Of a DNA stretch of 64,000 nt, positions 16,360 through 24,630 are shown in pieces; the stretch's first letter is position 1, and each line of letters starts with the position of its first letter. This stretch comes from Burkholderia lata (GTDB lineage: Bacteria; Pseudomonadota; Gammaproteobacteria; Burkholderiales; Burkholderiaceae): assembly GCF_902499335.1 (NCBI RefSeq), contig NZ_CABVQK010000004.1, positions 434,001-498,000 on the forward strand. Reading direction: 5' to 3'. The notes under the pieces were generated by a model that was not told the origin of the DNA, did no database searches, and saw nothing but the letters and a program-made list of their open reading frames with translations. The position numbers were made by a program, and so were the translations under genes.

Positions 16360-17316
16360 CTACGCGTGTGGTGCGAGCAGAAACCCGCCGACCGTCCGGT
16401 GCATCCGTGCCGCCTGCGGACTCGTTCCGAGCGCGCGCCAGCAGCCGTGCACCAGCCCCTCTCCCATCCAGTAGTGCGCGGCACCGCCGGCCGCGCGAAT
16501 CCGTTCGACGTACACGCGCGCATCGTCGCGCAGCGGATCGTGTTCCGCGCCGATCGCGAGCACGGGCGGCAGGCCGTCGAAACGCGAAGCCGCGAGCGGC
16601 ACCGACGCGCGCAGCAGCGGGTTGCCGTCTCCCAGCGCATCGAGCAAGCCGCCTTCCCAATACAGCGCGCGATAGCGATGGACGTCGTCGAGCGTCAGCA
16701 TCGGCGCGTGCGCTTCCGTTTCGCGCGCGGGCGATTGCGGTTCGAACCCGAGCATCGGATAGACGAGCGCGATGCCGTCGACACCGCCTTCGCCCGCATC
16801 GCGCAACGCGGTGGCCACGGCCGCTGCGAGCATGCCGCCCGCGCTATCGCCCGCGAGCGTCAGCGGATGCACACACGGCCCGAACGGCCAGCGTGCGTCG
16901 CGCGCGGCGCGCGTGACTTCCAGGCAATCCTCAAGCGCGGCCGGCGCGCGATGCTCGGGCGCCAGCCGGTAGTCGACCGCGATCACGTCGAGCCCCGTAT
17001 CGGCCGCCAGTTGCGCGGTGATCAGCGAGTGACTGTCGAGCGAGCCGACAACGAAGCCGCCGCCATGAAAGAACAGCACCGTGCCGCGTGGCGTGCCGTG
17101 TGCAGACGTATAGCGCCGCAACGCGATCGCGCGGCCGTCGGGTGCATGCCAGACGGCGTCCTGCTGCACGATGCCGGCCGGCAGCGCGGCCGGCGTCCAT
17201 TCGGCCGCGAAGCGGTCGTACAGGCGGCGCTGCTCGCCGGGCGAGCGCGCCGCCGCGTTGGCCGGATACCACGCGTCGACGGCTGCAACGAACGTCGCGA
17301 TTTCCGGTTCGAGCAT
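16360..17316 (-). CDS. hocS: Alpha/beta hydrolase, likely short-chain acylcarnitine hydrolase
   Basis: A 318-residue hormone-sensitive-lipase type hydrolase. It shows the oxyanion-hole motif HGGGF (about residue 80), the nucleophile elbow GDSAGG (about 153) and a C-terminal acid/His pair (GAEHDPLRDD and the LVHGC region). In Pseudomonas the equivalent gene beside cdhCAB (hocS) releases carnitine from short-chain O-acylcarnitines, and the gene order here is the same. It lies 33 bases after the thioesterase gene on the same strand. The substrate is assigned from context; the fold alone would only say carboxylesterase. Confidence 0.78.
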   Translation of the reverse strand: MLEPEIATFVAAVDAWYPANAAARSPGEQRRLYDRFAAEWTPAALPAGIVQQDAVWHAPDGRAIALRRYTSAHGTPRGTVLFFHGGGFVVGSLDSHSLITAQLAADTGLDVIAVDYRLAPEHRAPAALEDCLEVTRAARDARWPFGPCVHPLTLAGDSAGGMLAAAVATALRDAGEGGVDGIALVYPMLGFEPQSPARETEAHAPMLTLDDVHRYRALYWEGGLLDALGDGNPLLRASVPLAASRFDGLPPVLAIGAEHDPLRDDARVYVERIRAAGGAAHYWMGEGLVHGCWRALGTSPQAARMHRTVGGFLLAPHA

Positions 17317-17349
17317 CGTGTGCGCTCCGCGGTTGAAGGTTCGCGCCGG

Positions 17350-17838
17350 CTATCGGCGCGGCGGCAGCCCGATCACGCGGCCCGCATACGCGGGTGCCGC
17401 GCAATCACGCTGCAATGCATGCAGCTCGGCCACGCGTGCGGCCACGTCGTCGTCGAACGGCGCCGATTTCGCGCCGTCGCGCGTGTCGACGTGCAGCAGC
17501 ATCTGCTCGCTCGCCGATACCGCATCGTCATGCCCGTCAGCGAACAGCTCGAGATACAGGTGCAGCCGCTTCGCGTCATGCGCGAGCACGCGCGCATCGA
17601 CGCGCACCCGCGTGCCTTCCTTGATCTCGTGCAGGTAGTTCACGTGCGCTTCGAGCGTATAGACCGAGCGGCCCCGCTCGCGACGCGCGGCGTCGTCCAG
17701 GCCGATGCGATCCAGCAACGCATCGGTCGCGAAGCTGAAGATCAGCAGGTAGAACGCATCGCGCAGGTGGCCGTTGTAGTCGACCCATTCGGGCCGCACC
17801 ACGTCGCGGTAAATCGTCAGCGGGGTATCGCCGGTCAT
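17350..17838 (-). CDS. cdhB: Hot-dog thioesterase of carnitine catabolism (betainyl-CoA thioesterase)
   Basis: A 162-residue single hot-dog domain of the acyl-ACP thioesterase/4HBT type (motif PEWVDYNGHLRDAFYL near residue 15, with the Asp/Asn active-site region). In the carnitine pathway it hydrolyses betainyl-CoA, produced by the CdhC cleavage, to glycine betaine and CoA. It starts 12 bases after the carnitine dehydrogenase stop, so the two are co-translated; in some bacteria these two are fused in one protein. Confidence 0.83.
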   Translation of the reverse strand: MTGDTPLTIYRDVVRPEWVDYNGHLRDAFYLLIFSFATDALLDRIGLDDAARRERGRSVYTLEAHVNYLHEIKEGTRVRVDARVLAHDAKRLHLYLELFADGHDDAVSASEQMLLHVDTRDGAKSAPFDDDVAARVAELHALQRDCAAPAYAGRVIGLPPRR

Positions 17839-17850
17839 CGTCTCTCGTCC

Positions 17851-18816
17851 TCAGTCTTCGAATCGCATCCCGTGCCGCGCCTTCACCGCTGCAATCGACT
17901 TCAGCACCTCGGTGATGCACTCGTCGCGATAGCGCTCGAGTTCCTTGATGCTGCGCGTGCCCTGCTGTTCGGTCGTGCCTTCGACGACGCTGTCGATCAG
18001 CGCATCGGTCAGCGTGGGCGCGACCAGCTTCGTCCACGGCAGTTCGAGCGCGGGGCCGAACTGCTGCATGAAGTGTCGCATGCCCGCGTCGCCGCCCGCG
18101 AGCGTGTAGGTCAGGAACGTACCCATGAACGACCAGCGGATGCCCGCGCCGAAACGGATCGCGTCGTCGATCTCGCCGGTCGTCGCGACGCCTTCGTTGA
18201 CGAGGTGCAACGCCTCGCGCCACAACGCTTCGAGCAGGCGGTCCGCGATGAAGCCCGGCACTTCCTTGCGCACGTGCAGCGGCCGCATGCCGAGCTTGCG
18301 ATAGATCTCCATCGCGCCTTCGACCGCTTCCGGCGACGTGCGGGCGCCGCCGAGCACTTCGACGAGCGGCAGCAGGTAGACGGGATTGAACGGATGGCCG
18401 ACCACGCAGCGCTCCGGATGCGTCGCACGTGCGTAGAAATCCGTCGGCAGCAGGCCCGACGTCGACGACGCGATGATCGCATCGGGCTTCGCCGCGCGGC
18501 TGATCTGCTCGTGCAGTTCGAGCTTCAGCGCCTCGCGCTCGGGCGCGCTTTCCTGGATGAAATCCGCATCGGCGACGCATTCCTCGATCGTCGATACGAA
18601 CCGCAGCCGCGCGGGATCGGCGCCCGGCGCGAGGCCAACGCGTTCGAGCGCGGGCCACGCGTTCGCGACGTTCGCACGCAGCCGCTCTTCCGCGCCCGGC
18701 GCGGGGTCCCAGACGACCACGTCGAGACCGTGCGCGAGCGCGCGGGAAATCCATCCGCTGCCGATCACGCCGGTGCCGATGGCGGCGAACGTCTTGATGT
18801 CGGTCTTCACAGCCAT
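17851..18816 (-). CDS. cdhA: L-carnitine dehydrogenase
   Basis: A 321-residue protein of the 3-hydroxyacyl-CoA dehydrogenase superfamily that oxidises L-carnitine to 3-dehydrocarnitine with NAD+. The N-terminal Rossmann domain has GTGVIGSGW (about residues 13-21). The middle carries the SSTSGL and [14 protein letters not shown] motifs typical of the 3-hydroxyacyl-CoA dehydrogenase fold (catalytic His in GHPFNP). The C-terminal helical domain follows. It sits between the cleavage enzyme and thioesterase genes in the same order as Pseudomonas carnitine operons. Confidence 0.9.
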   Translation of the reverse strand: MAVKTDIKTFAAIGTGVIGSGWISRALAHGLDVVVWDPAPGAEERLRANVANAWPALERVGLAPGADPARLRFVSTIEECVADADFIQESAPEREALKLELHEQISRAAKPDAIIASSTSGLLPTDFYARATHPERCVVGHPFNPVYLLPLVEVLGGARTSPEAVEGAMEIYRKLGMRPLHVRKEVPGFIADRLLEALWREALHLVNEGVATTGEIDDAIRFGAGIRWSFMGTFLTYTLAGGDAGMRHFMQQFGPALELPWTKLVAPTLTDALIDSVVEGTTEQQGTRSIKELERYRDECITEVLKSIAAVKARHGMRFED

Positions 18817-18904
18817 GTCAACGCATCCTTCAAATCAGGGGAAATCGGTGGGCGGCCGCGCCTGTGCATGCCGCCGCGTCATATCAATCAGTCAGTGATA
18901 CCGT

Positions 18905-19834
18905 TCACGCGAACTCGGCGACCGCACGGCGTTCGAGCAGGCGCTCGCCGCGTGCGGGCAAGCCGAGCTTGCGGCGGCCTTCGGCCGGCGTCAGCACACG
19001 GGCGCCCAGCCGTTCGATGATCTCGCGCGCACGCTCGACGAGCGTGCCGTTGGTCGCATGCACGCCGCGATCGAGCCAGATGTTGTCTTCGAGGCCGACG
19101 CGCACGTGGCCGCCGAGCAGCATCGCCTGCGCGACCATCGGCATCTGCATGCGGCCGATCCCGAAGCCGGCCCAGTGCGCGCCCGGCGGCAGGTTGTCGA
19201 CCATCGCCTTCATCGTGCCCGTGTCGGCCGGTGCGCCCCACGGAATCCCGAGGCACAGCTGGAACAGCGGCGGATCGTCGAGCAGCCCTTCCTTCAGCAA
19301 CTGCTTCGCGAACCACAGATGGCCCGTGTCGAAGATCTCCAGTTCCGGCTTCACGCCGAGTTCCTGGATGCGCTTCGCGCCGGCGCGCAACTGCGCGGGC
19401 GTGGATACGTAGATGTAGTCGCCATCGCCGAAATTCAGCGTGCCGCAGTCGAGCGTGCAGATTTCGGGCAGCAGTTCCTCGACGTGCGCGAGACGCGTGA
19501 GGCCGCCAACCAGATCGGTGCCCTTGCCGAAACGCATCGGGTCTTCGCCCGGGCCGATCTCGAGATCGCCGCCCATGCCGGCCGTCAGGTTGATGATCAC
19601 GTCGACGTCGGCCGAGCGGATGCGGTCGACCACTTCGCGGTACAGGTTCGGGTCGCGGCTGCCGCGCCCCGTGTGCGGATCGCGCACGTGGCAGTGCGCC
19701 ACCGTCGCACCGGCCTTCGCGGCCTCGATCGCGGCGGCCGCGATCTCCTTCGGCGTGACCGGAATCGCCGGATGCTTGCCGACCGTATCGCCCGCGCCGG
19801 TGACGGCGCAGGTGATGATGACTTCATGGTTCAT
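18905..19834 (-). CDS. cdhC: 3-dehydrocarnitine cleavage enzyme (BKACE family)
   Basis: A 309-residue beta-keto acid cleavage enzyme (DUF849/BKACE TIM barrel). It cleaves 3-dehydrocarnitine with acetyl-CoA, giving betainyl-CoA and acetoacetate. Visible family features are the N-terminal ITCAVTGAG, a Zn-ligand HxH segment ([13 protein letters not shown], about residues 46-58) and the conserved ending region [16 protein letters not shown]. It is preceded by caiX with a 79-base gap and followed by cdhA after 88 bases. The acetoacetate it yields would feed acetyl-CoA, consistent with isocitrate lyase next door. Confidence 0.9.
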   Translation of the reverse strand: MNHEVIITCAVTGAGDTVGKHPAIPVTPKEIAAAAIEAAKAGATVAHCHVRDPHTGRGSRDPNLYREVVDRIRSADVDVIINLTAGMGGDLEIGPGEDPMRFGKGTDLVGGLTRLAHVEELLPEICTLDCGTLNFGDGDYIYVSTPAQLRAGAKRIQELGVKPELEIFDTGHLWFAKQLLKEGLLDDPPLFQLCLGIPWGAPADTGTMKAMVDNLPPGAHWAGFGIGRMQMPMVAQAMLLGGHVRVGLEDNIWLDRGVHATNGTLVERAREIIERLGARVLTPAEGRRKLGLPARGERLLERRAVAEFA

Positions 19835-19913
19835 GCTGGTTGCCTCGCTTGAATCGGGTTGTGTCGCAATGCGGATGTTTCGTCAGGGCGCGCCAGGTGA
19901 TGCGCGCAAGCCG

Positions 19914-20867
19914 TCACAGGCCGAGATACGCCTTCACGGCCGGCAGCCCGTCCTTGCCGTCGAACGTCTTGACGCCCGCGAGCCACGGATCGAGCACCTG
20001 CGGATTCTTCTTCAGGTACGCCTTCGCGGCCTCGGCCGGCTTCGTCTTGTTCATCACCGACTGCATCAGCTGGTTCTCGAGCTGCGTCGAGAAGCGCAGG
20101 TTCGTGACGAGCTTGCCGGCGTTCGGGCAGCGTGAAATGAAGTCGGGCGCCGTGAGCGTGTACACGCGCGCTTCGCCGTAGTTGGGCCCGAACGACGCAT
20201 CGCCGCCGGAGAGGTAGTTCATGCTGAGCTGGATGTTCATCGGATGCGGTTCCCAGCCGAGGAAGACAACCCACTTCTTCTCGCGGATCGCGCGCTCGAC
20301 CGTCACCAGCATCCCGGCCTCGCTCGATTCGACGAGCTTGAAGCCGCCGAGCCCATACTGGTTCGTGTCGATCATCTTCTGGATCGTCGCGTTCGCGCTG
20401 CTGCCCGGCTCGATCCCGTAGATCTTGCCGTCGAGTTCCGCGCGGTGCTTCGCGATGTCCTCGAAGGTCTTCAGGCCGGCCTGGTATTCATAGCTCGGCA
20501 CCGCGAGCGTCGCCTTCGCGCCCGACAGGTTCGGCGTTTCGACGACGTTGATCGACTTGCTGTCGAGGAACGGCTGGAGCTGCTTCTGCTGCACGGGCCA
20601 CCAGTAGCCGAGCGACACGTCGAGCTGCTTGCTCTTCAGGCCGGCGAACGAGATCGGCACCGACGCGATCGTCGTGGTCGGCTTGTAGCCCAGCGCCTCG
20701 AACACGGTCGACGCGAGCGCCGTGGTCGACGTGATGTCGGTCCAGCCGATATCCGCGAAACGCACGGTGCGGCAGGTCGCGGCTTCCGTTTCGGCAAGCG
20801 CCGTGTGCGTGAACGCGCCCGTCGCCAGCACGGCCGCGGCAAGCGCGGCGATCTTCGTCGACTTCAT
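19914..20867 (-). CDS. caiX: Carnitine-binding periplasmic protein, orphan ABC component
   Basis: A 317-residue OpuAC-type quaternary-amine-binding protein. Start ATG 20867 follows GGGAGGAAACGAACC; the longer frame would place a non-signal N-terminus before a clear signal peptide (residues 1-25, ending ALAE). Family aromatic residues likely to form the cation-pi box include W in FADIGWTD, WW in GYWWPVQQ and W in FLGWEPH. Leading the cdh operon, it matches Pseudomonas CaiX. No permease or ATPase gene accompanies it, so it must dock to a transporter core encoded elsewhere. Confidence 0.87.
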   Translation of the reverse strand: MKSTKIAALAAAVLATGAFTHTALAETEAATCRTVRFADIGWTDITSTTALASTVFEALGYKPTTTIASVPISFAGLKSKQLDVSLGYWWPVQQKQLQPFLDSKSINVVETPNLSGAKATLAVPSYEYQAGLKTFEDIAKHRAELDGKIYGIEPGSSANATIQKMIDTNQYGLGGFKLVESSEAGMLVTVERAIREKKWVVFLGWEPHPMNIQLSMNYLSGGDASFGPNYGEARVYTLTAPDFISRCPNAGKLVTNLRFSTQLENQLMQSVMNKTKPAEAAKAYLKKNPQVLDPWLAGVKTFDGKDGLPAVKAYLGL

Positions 20868-21477
20868 GGTTCGTTTCCTCCCGGTTTGACTCGCGGCAGC
20901 CGGTGCGCGGGGTGTGCCCGGCCTGCATCGTGGGAGTAAAAGTAACGAGCCATATTGGTCGCGAGAAGACCGGCGGCGACCTGTTCTTGACTGTTTGCGA
21001 CTATGAGTGGAAACCACTAGGTTTCTTGTGAGGCTTATCAGGCGGGGTTTTAACGCGCATTTCCGATTGATTCAGCTTGTCCACATGCGGCGCAACGCTT
21101 TCGATTCAACCGGGGCGAAGCGAAGTGCCGGTGCGGCTCCGGGCCCGGCGTATTCGCGCCACCCCGACGAACGGGTGTCATGGGCGCATGTGAAGCTGGC
21201 CTGGCCTCCAGCAGCCGAAAGCGCGTTTCGTATTGCGAAATCCACGCCGAATTCCCGCGCCGACGCCTTTTCGTCGCTTGAAAACATGTTTTACATCGCA
21301 AAAATCACAACGTAACTCATTGAAAATCAAGCAAAAATAATGTCTTATGTCTTATATAAGACATCACCAAAAGCTCAACGGGCGGCGTTACTATTTATCC
21401 CATGCAGTTCGCTTCGACAGACGTAGCGGGCACGCTCAACCAGTTACTCAAACGCGCTTTGCTCCCAGGAGATTGAC
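20868..21477. promoter_or_regulatory. Divergent control region between caiX and aceA
   Basis: This 610-base gap carries the promoter of the carnitine operon (minus) and that of isocitrate lyase (plus). Near the caiX side AAACC and GGTTT (21011-21024) form an inverted repeat around ACTA, inside GTGGAAACCAC, a plausible operator for an AraC/GlxA-type activator. Near the aceA side the sequence turns AT-rich from about 21290 and contains the palindrome described separately. No coding potential was convincing in between. Confidence 0.5.
21340..21364. promoter_or_regulatory. Perfect 18-bp palindromic operator upstream of isocitrate lyase
   Basis: ATGTCTTATATAAGACAT (21347-21364) is a perfect palindrome. 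A third half-site ATGTCTTAT at 21340-21348 overlaps its left arm, shifted by seven bases. It lies 113 bases before the aceA start in an AT-rich patch. The form suits a GntR/FadR-type or similar dimeric regulator of carbon flux; which protein binds is not shown by the sequence. Confidence 0.65.
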
Positions 21478-23061
21478 ATGGCCCAGTATCAAGACGACAT
21501 CAAGGCAGTTGCCGGTTTGAAAGAAAACCACGGCAGCGCGTGGAATGCGATCAGCCCCGAGTACGCCGCCCGCATGCGTGCCCAGAACAAGTTCAAGACG
21601 GGCCTGGACATCGCCAAGTACACCGCGAAGATCATGCGCGCCGACATGGCCGCCTACGACGCCGATCCGGCCAAGTACACGCAGTCGCTGGGTTGCTGGC
21701 ACGGCTTCATCGGCCAGCAGAAGATGATCTCGATCAAGAAGCACTTCAACAGCACCGAACGCCGCTACCTGTACCTGTCCGGCTGGATGGTTGCCGCGCT
21801 GCGTTCCGAGTTCGGCCCGCTGCCGGACCAGTCGATGCACGAAAAGACCTCGGTCAGCGCGCTGATCCGCGAGCTGTACACGTTCCTGCGCCAGGCCGAC
21901 GCCCGTGAACTGGGCGGCCTGTTCCGCGAGCTGGACGCCGCCAAGGACGCAACCGCGAAGGCCGCGATCCAGGACAAGATCGACAACCACGTCACGCACG
22001 TCGTGCCGATCATCGCCGACATCGATGCCGGTTTCGGCAACGCGGAAGCCACGTACCTGCTGGCCAAGCAGTTCATCGAAGCAGGCGCATGCTGCATCCA
22101 GATCGAAAACCAGGTGTCCGACGAGAAGCAGTGCGGCCACCAGGACGGCAAGGTCACGGTGCCGCACGAGGACTTCCTCGCGAAGATCCGCGCGATCCGC
22201 TACGCGTTCCTGGAACTGGGCGTGGACGACGGCATCATCGTCGCCCGTACCGACTCGCTGGGCGCCGGCCTGACCAAGCAGATCGCCGTGACCAGCACGC
22301 CGGGTGACCTGGGCGACCAGTACAACGCGTTCCTCGACTGCGAAGAACTGTCGGCCGACCAACTGGGCAACGGTGACGTCGTCATCAAGCGCGACGGCAA
22401 ACTGCTGCGTCCGAAGCGCCTGCCGAGCAACCTGTTCCAGTTCCGCGCCGGCACGGGCGAAGCACGCTGCGTGCTCGACTGCATCACGTCGCTGCAGAAC
22501 GGCGCCGACCTGCTGTGGATCGAAACCGAAAAACCGCATATCGCACAGATCGGCGGCATGGTCAGCGAGATCCGCAAGGTCATCCCGAACGCGAAGCTGG
22601 TGTACAACAACAGCCCGTCGTTCAACTGGACGCTGAACTTCCGTCAGCAGGCGTACGACGCGCTGAAGGCCGAGGGCAAGGACGTGTCGGCCTACGACCG
22701 TGCGCAGCTGATGAGCGTGGAATACGACGAGACGGAACTGGCCAAGCTGGCCGACGAAAAGATCCGCACGTTCCAGGCCGACGCAGCCCGTGAAGCAGGC
22801 ATCTTCCATCACCTGATCACGCTGCCGACGTACCACACCGCCGCGCTGTCGACCGACAACCTGGCCAAGGAATACTTCGGCGACCAGGGCATGCTGGGCT
22901 ACGTGGCCGGCGTGCAGCGCAAGGAAATCCGCCAGGGTATCGCCTGCGTGAAGCACCAGAACATGTCCGGCTCGGACATCGGTGACGATCACAAGGAATA
23001 CTTCAGCGGCGACGCAGCGCTGAAGGCGGCAGGCAAGGACAACACGATGAACCAGTTCTGA
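21478..23061 (+). CDS. aceA: Isocitrate lyase, long form
   Basis: A 527-residue isocitrate lyase of the longer proteobacterial subgroup, splitting isocitrate to glyoxylate and succinate in the glyoxylate shunt. The start has a good AGGAG site (CAGGAGATTGAC). Catalytic features include the KQCGH segment with nucleophilic Cys at about residue 219 and the metal-site region IADIDAGFGNAEATY (about 178-192). The family C-terminus ...NTMNQF closes the protein. A palindromic operator upstream and a strong terminator downstream show a single-gene unit. Acetoacetate from carnitine cleavage and other C2 sources would need this enzyme. Confidence 0.93.
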   Translation: MAQYQDDIKAVAGLKENHGSAWNAISPEYAARMRAQNKFKTGLDIAKYTAKIMRADMAAYDADPAKYTQSLGCWHGFIGQQKMISIKKHFNSTERRYLYLSGWMVAALRSEFGPLPDQSMHEKTSVSALIRELYTFLRQADARELGGLFRELDAAKDATAKAAIQDKIDNHVTHVVPIIADIDAGFGNAEATYLLAKQFIEAGACCIQIENQVSDEKQCGHQDGKVTVPHEDFLAKIRAIRYAFLELGVDDGIIVARTDSLGAGLTKQIAVTSTPGDLGDQYNAFLDCEELSADQLGNGDVVIKRDGKLLRPKRLPSNLFQFRAGTGEARCVLDCITSLQNGADLLWIETEKPHIAQIGGMVSEIRKVIPNAKLVYNNSPSFNWTLNFRQQAYDALKAEGKDVSAYDRAQLMSVEYDETELAKLADEKIRTFQADAAREAGIFHHLITLPTYHTAALSTDNLAKEYFGDQGMLGYVAGVQRKEIRQGIACVKHQNMSGSDIGDDHKEYFSGDAALKAAGKDNTMNQF

Positions 23062-23082
23062 TACCGGTCATCTCCAGGCAAA

Positions 23083-23113
23083 AAGCCAACCCGTTACGGG
23101 TTGGCTTTTTTTA
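23083..23113. terminator. Bidirectional terminator between aceA and the LysR gene
   Basis: AAGCCAACCC (23083-23092) pairs with GGGTTGGCTT (23098-23107) around GTTAC. There is a T run to the right and an A run to the left, so it can stop transcription of both converging genes. Confidence 0.9.
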
Positions 23114-23989
23114 TTCCGCGATAACCCGCACGAACGCGTCCGCCAGAACCGTCGGCTCGACCGGCAACACCAGCGCGCAAACCGACTTTGCGTCTTCATC
23201 CGAAATCGGTACGAAGACGACCCCGTCGATCCCGAGACTCGCCATTCGTTCCGGCACGATCGCGACACCCTGCCCGGCCGCGACGAGATTCAGCATCGAC
23301 GTCTTCGGCGACACGATCCGGGCGGTAGCCGGCACGAATCCCCGCTTCAGGCAAAGATCGATCACGACGCGCGCGAGCCCGCCCCGCTCCCGATACACGG
23401 CCGATACGAACGGCTCGTGCCGCAGCCGCGAGATCGCCATGCGCTTGCGGCCCGCGAGCGGATGATCGGCCGGCACCGCCACGCACAAACGCTCGGCCGC
23501 GAGCTCGACGAAACGCACGCGCGAATCGCGGCGCAGCACCGGCAGACGAACGATTCCGATATCGGCGTTGCCGTTCGCGATCTCCAGGACCTGATCCTCG
23601 GACGATGCGCGGTCGAGATCGATCCGCGCGCCCGGACACGCGCTCATGAAGCGTTCGAGCACCGGCATCAGGCTGCCGACGGGAACGGTGCTGGAATGCA
23701 GGAGCCGCAGTACGCCCGCTTCGCCGCGCGACAACCGCGCGCCCTCCTCGGCCGCGGCGGTCAGGGTCGCGGGAATCGACGCCACGCGATCGCGATAGAT
23801 CACACCGGCCGGCGTGAGCCGCACACCCCTCGGCTCCCGGTCGAACAGCAGGAACCCCAGCTCGTCTTCGAGTTGACCGATCTGCCGGCTGAGCGCCGAC
23901 TGCGCGACGTGGAGCGCGCTCGCGGCCGGCGTGAAGCCGCCGAGATCGGCCACGGTCAGGAAATACTGGATTTGCCTCAGGGATGGCAT
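23111..23989 (-). CDS. LysR-family transcriptional regulator
   Basis: A 292-residue LysR regulator. The N-terminal winged helix-turn-helix (residues 1-60) shows the typical FTPAASALHVAQSALSRQIGQLEDELG, and the C-terminal periplasmic-binding-like effector domain spans about 90-290. It diverges from the small membrane protein gene at 24111, with about 120 bases between, the classical arrangement for a LysR and its target. The effector is not evident. Confidence 0.85.
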   Translation of the reverse strand: MPSLRQIQYFLTVADLGGFTPAASALHVAQSALSRQIGQLEDELGFLLFDREPRGVRLTPAGVIYRDRVASIPATLTAAAEEGARLSRGEAGVLRLLHSSTVPVGSLMPVLERFMSACPGARIDLDRASSEDQVLEIANGNADIGIVRLPVLRRDSRVRFVELAAERLCVAVPADHPLAGRKRMAISRLRHEPFVSAVYRERGGLARVVIDLCLKRGFVPATARIVSPKTSMLNLVAAGQGVAIVPERMASLGIDGVVFVPISDEDAKSVCALVLPVEPTVLADAFVRVIAE

Positions 23990-24110
23990 GCCGAAAAGAG
24001 ATGGATAAACGCCATATTTGATATTTGCGTTATACCGTCGCGCTTCCCAGAATGGAAGCCTGCCGTGCCGGAGCCGCCGTCACGGCCACCTCGCCGGAGC
24101 CGCCCTCTTC

Positions 24111-24560
24111 GTGACTACTCTCCTGTCCTATCTGCTGGTCGTTGCCGCCGGCGTCAGCGTGGCGTTGCAACAGGTGCTCAACGCCAACCTCCGTGCACAG
24201 CTCGGCTCGCCGTGGTGGGCCGGGTCGGTCAGCTACCTCGTCGGCCTGGCCGCGATGCTCGCGGTCGCGCTCCTGTCCCCGCATCCGCGCTTGAGCGGCA
24301 CCGGCACCATCACCGGTGCCGGGTCGTGGTTCAGCTGGACCGGCGGATTCTTCGGCGCGGTGTTCGTCGGCATCGCAATCCTGATGGTGCCGCGACTGGG
24401 CGCCGCGACGACGCTCGCGCTGATCGTCGTCGGGCAGATGACCGGCGCGCTCGTGTTCGACCACTTCGGCGTGCTCGGCATCCAGCAGCATTCGGCCAGC
24501 CCGATCCGCATGGCCGGCGCGGCGTGCCTCATTCTCGGGGTGGTGCTGGTTCGCGCGTGA
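24111..24560 (+). CDS. DMT-family inner-membrane protein (YdcZ/DUF606 type)
   Basis: About 149 residues with four to five hydrophobic helices and the family pattern SVALQQVLNANLRAQLGSPWWAGSVSYLVG. I prefer the GTG start at 24111, after a GGAG site at 24095-24098, because the family begins directly with this first helix; an ATG at 24018 would add 31 arginine-rich residues. Half-length DMT transporters of this family are thought to work as dimers. The substrate is unknown; the divergent LysR gene probably controls it. Confidence 0.72.
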   Translation: MTTLLSYLLVVAAGVSVALQQVLNANLRAQLGSPWWAGSVSYLVGLAAMLAVALLSPHPRLSGTGTITGAGSWFSWTGGFFGAVFVGIAILMVPRLGAATTLALIVVGQMTGALVFDHFGVLGIQQHSASPIRMAGAACLILGVVLVRA

Positions 24561-24580
24561 CGCCGTCGCGTACCGCTGCC

Positions 24581-24620
24581 GGATGCGCGCATTGCCGCAC
24601 CTCCGGCAACGCACGCATCC
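24581..24620. terminator. Hairpin between converging genes
   Basis: GGATGCG (24581-24587) pairs with CGCATCC (24614-24620). The stem continues inward through TTGCCG/CGGCAA with two mismatches. There is no T run, so termination is inferred from position between two convergent stop codons. Confidence 0.4.
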
Positions 24621-24630
24621 GCCGCTACGC

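Noticed and set aside
16228..19020. A 930-codon open frame on the plus strand
   Set aside because: It lies antisense to hocS, cdhB and cdhA, has arginine-rich composition and no ribosome site or family match.
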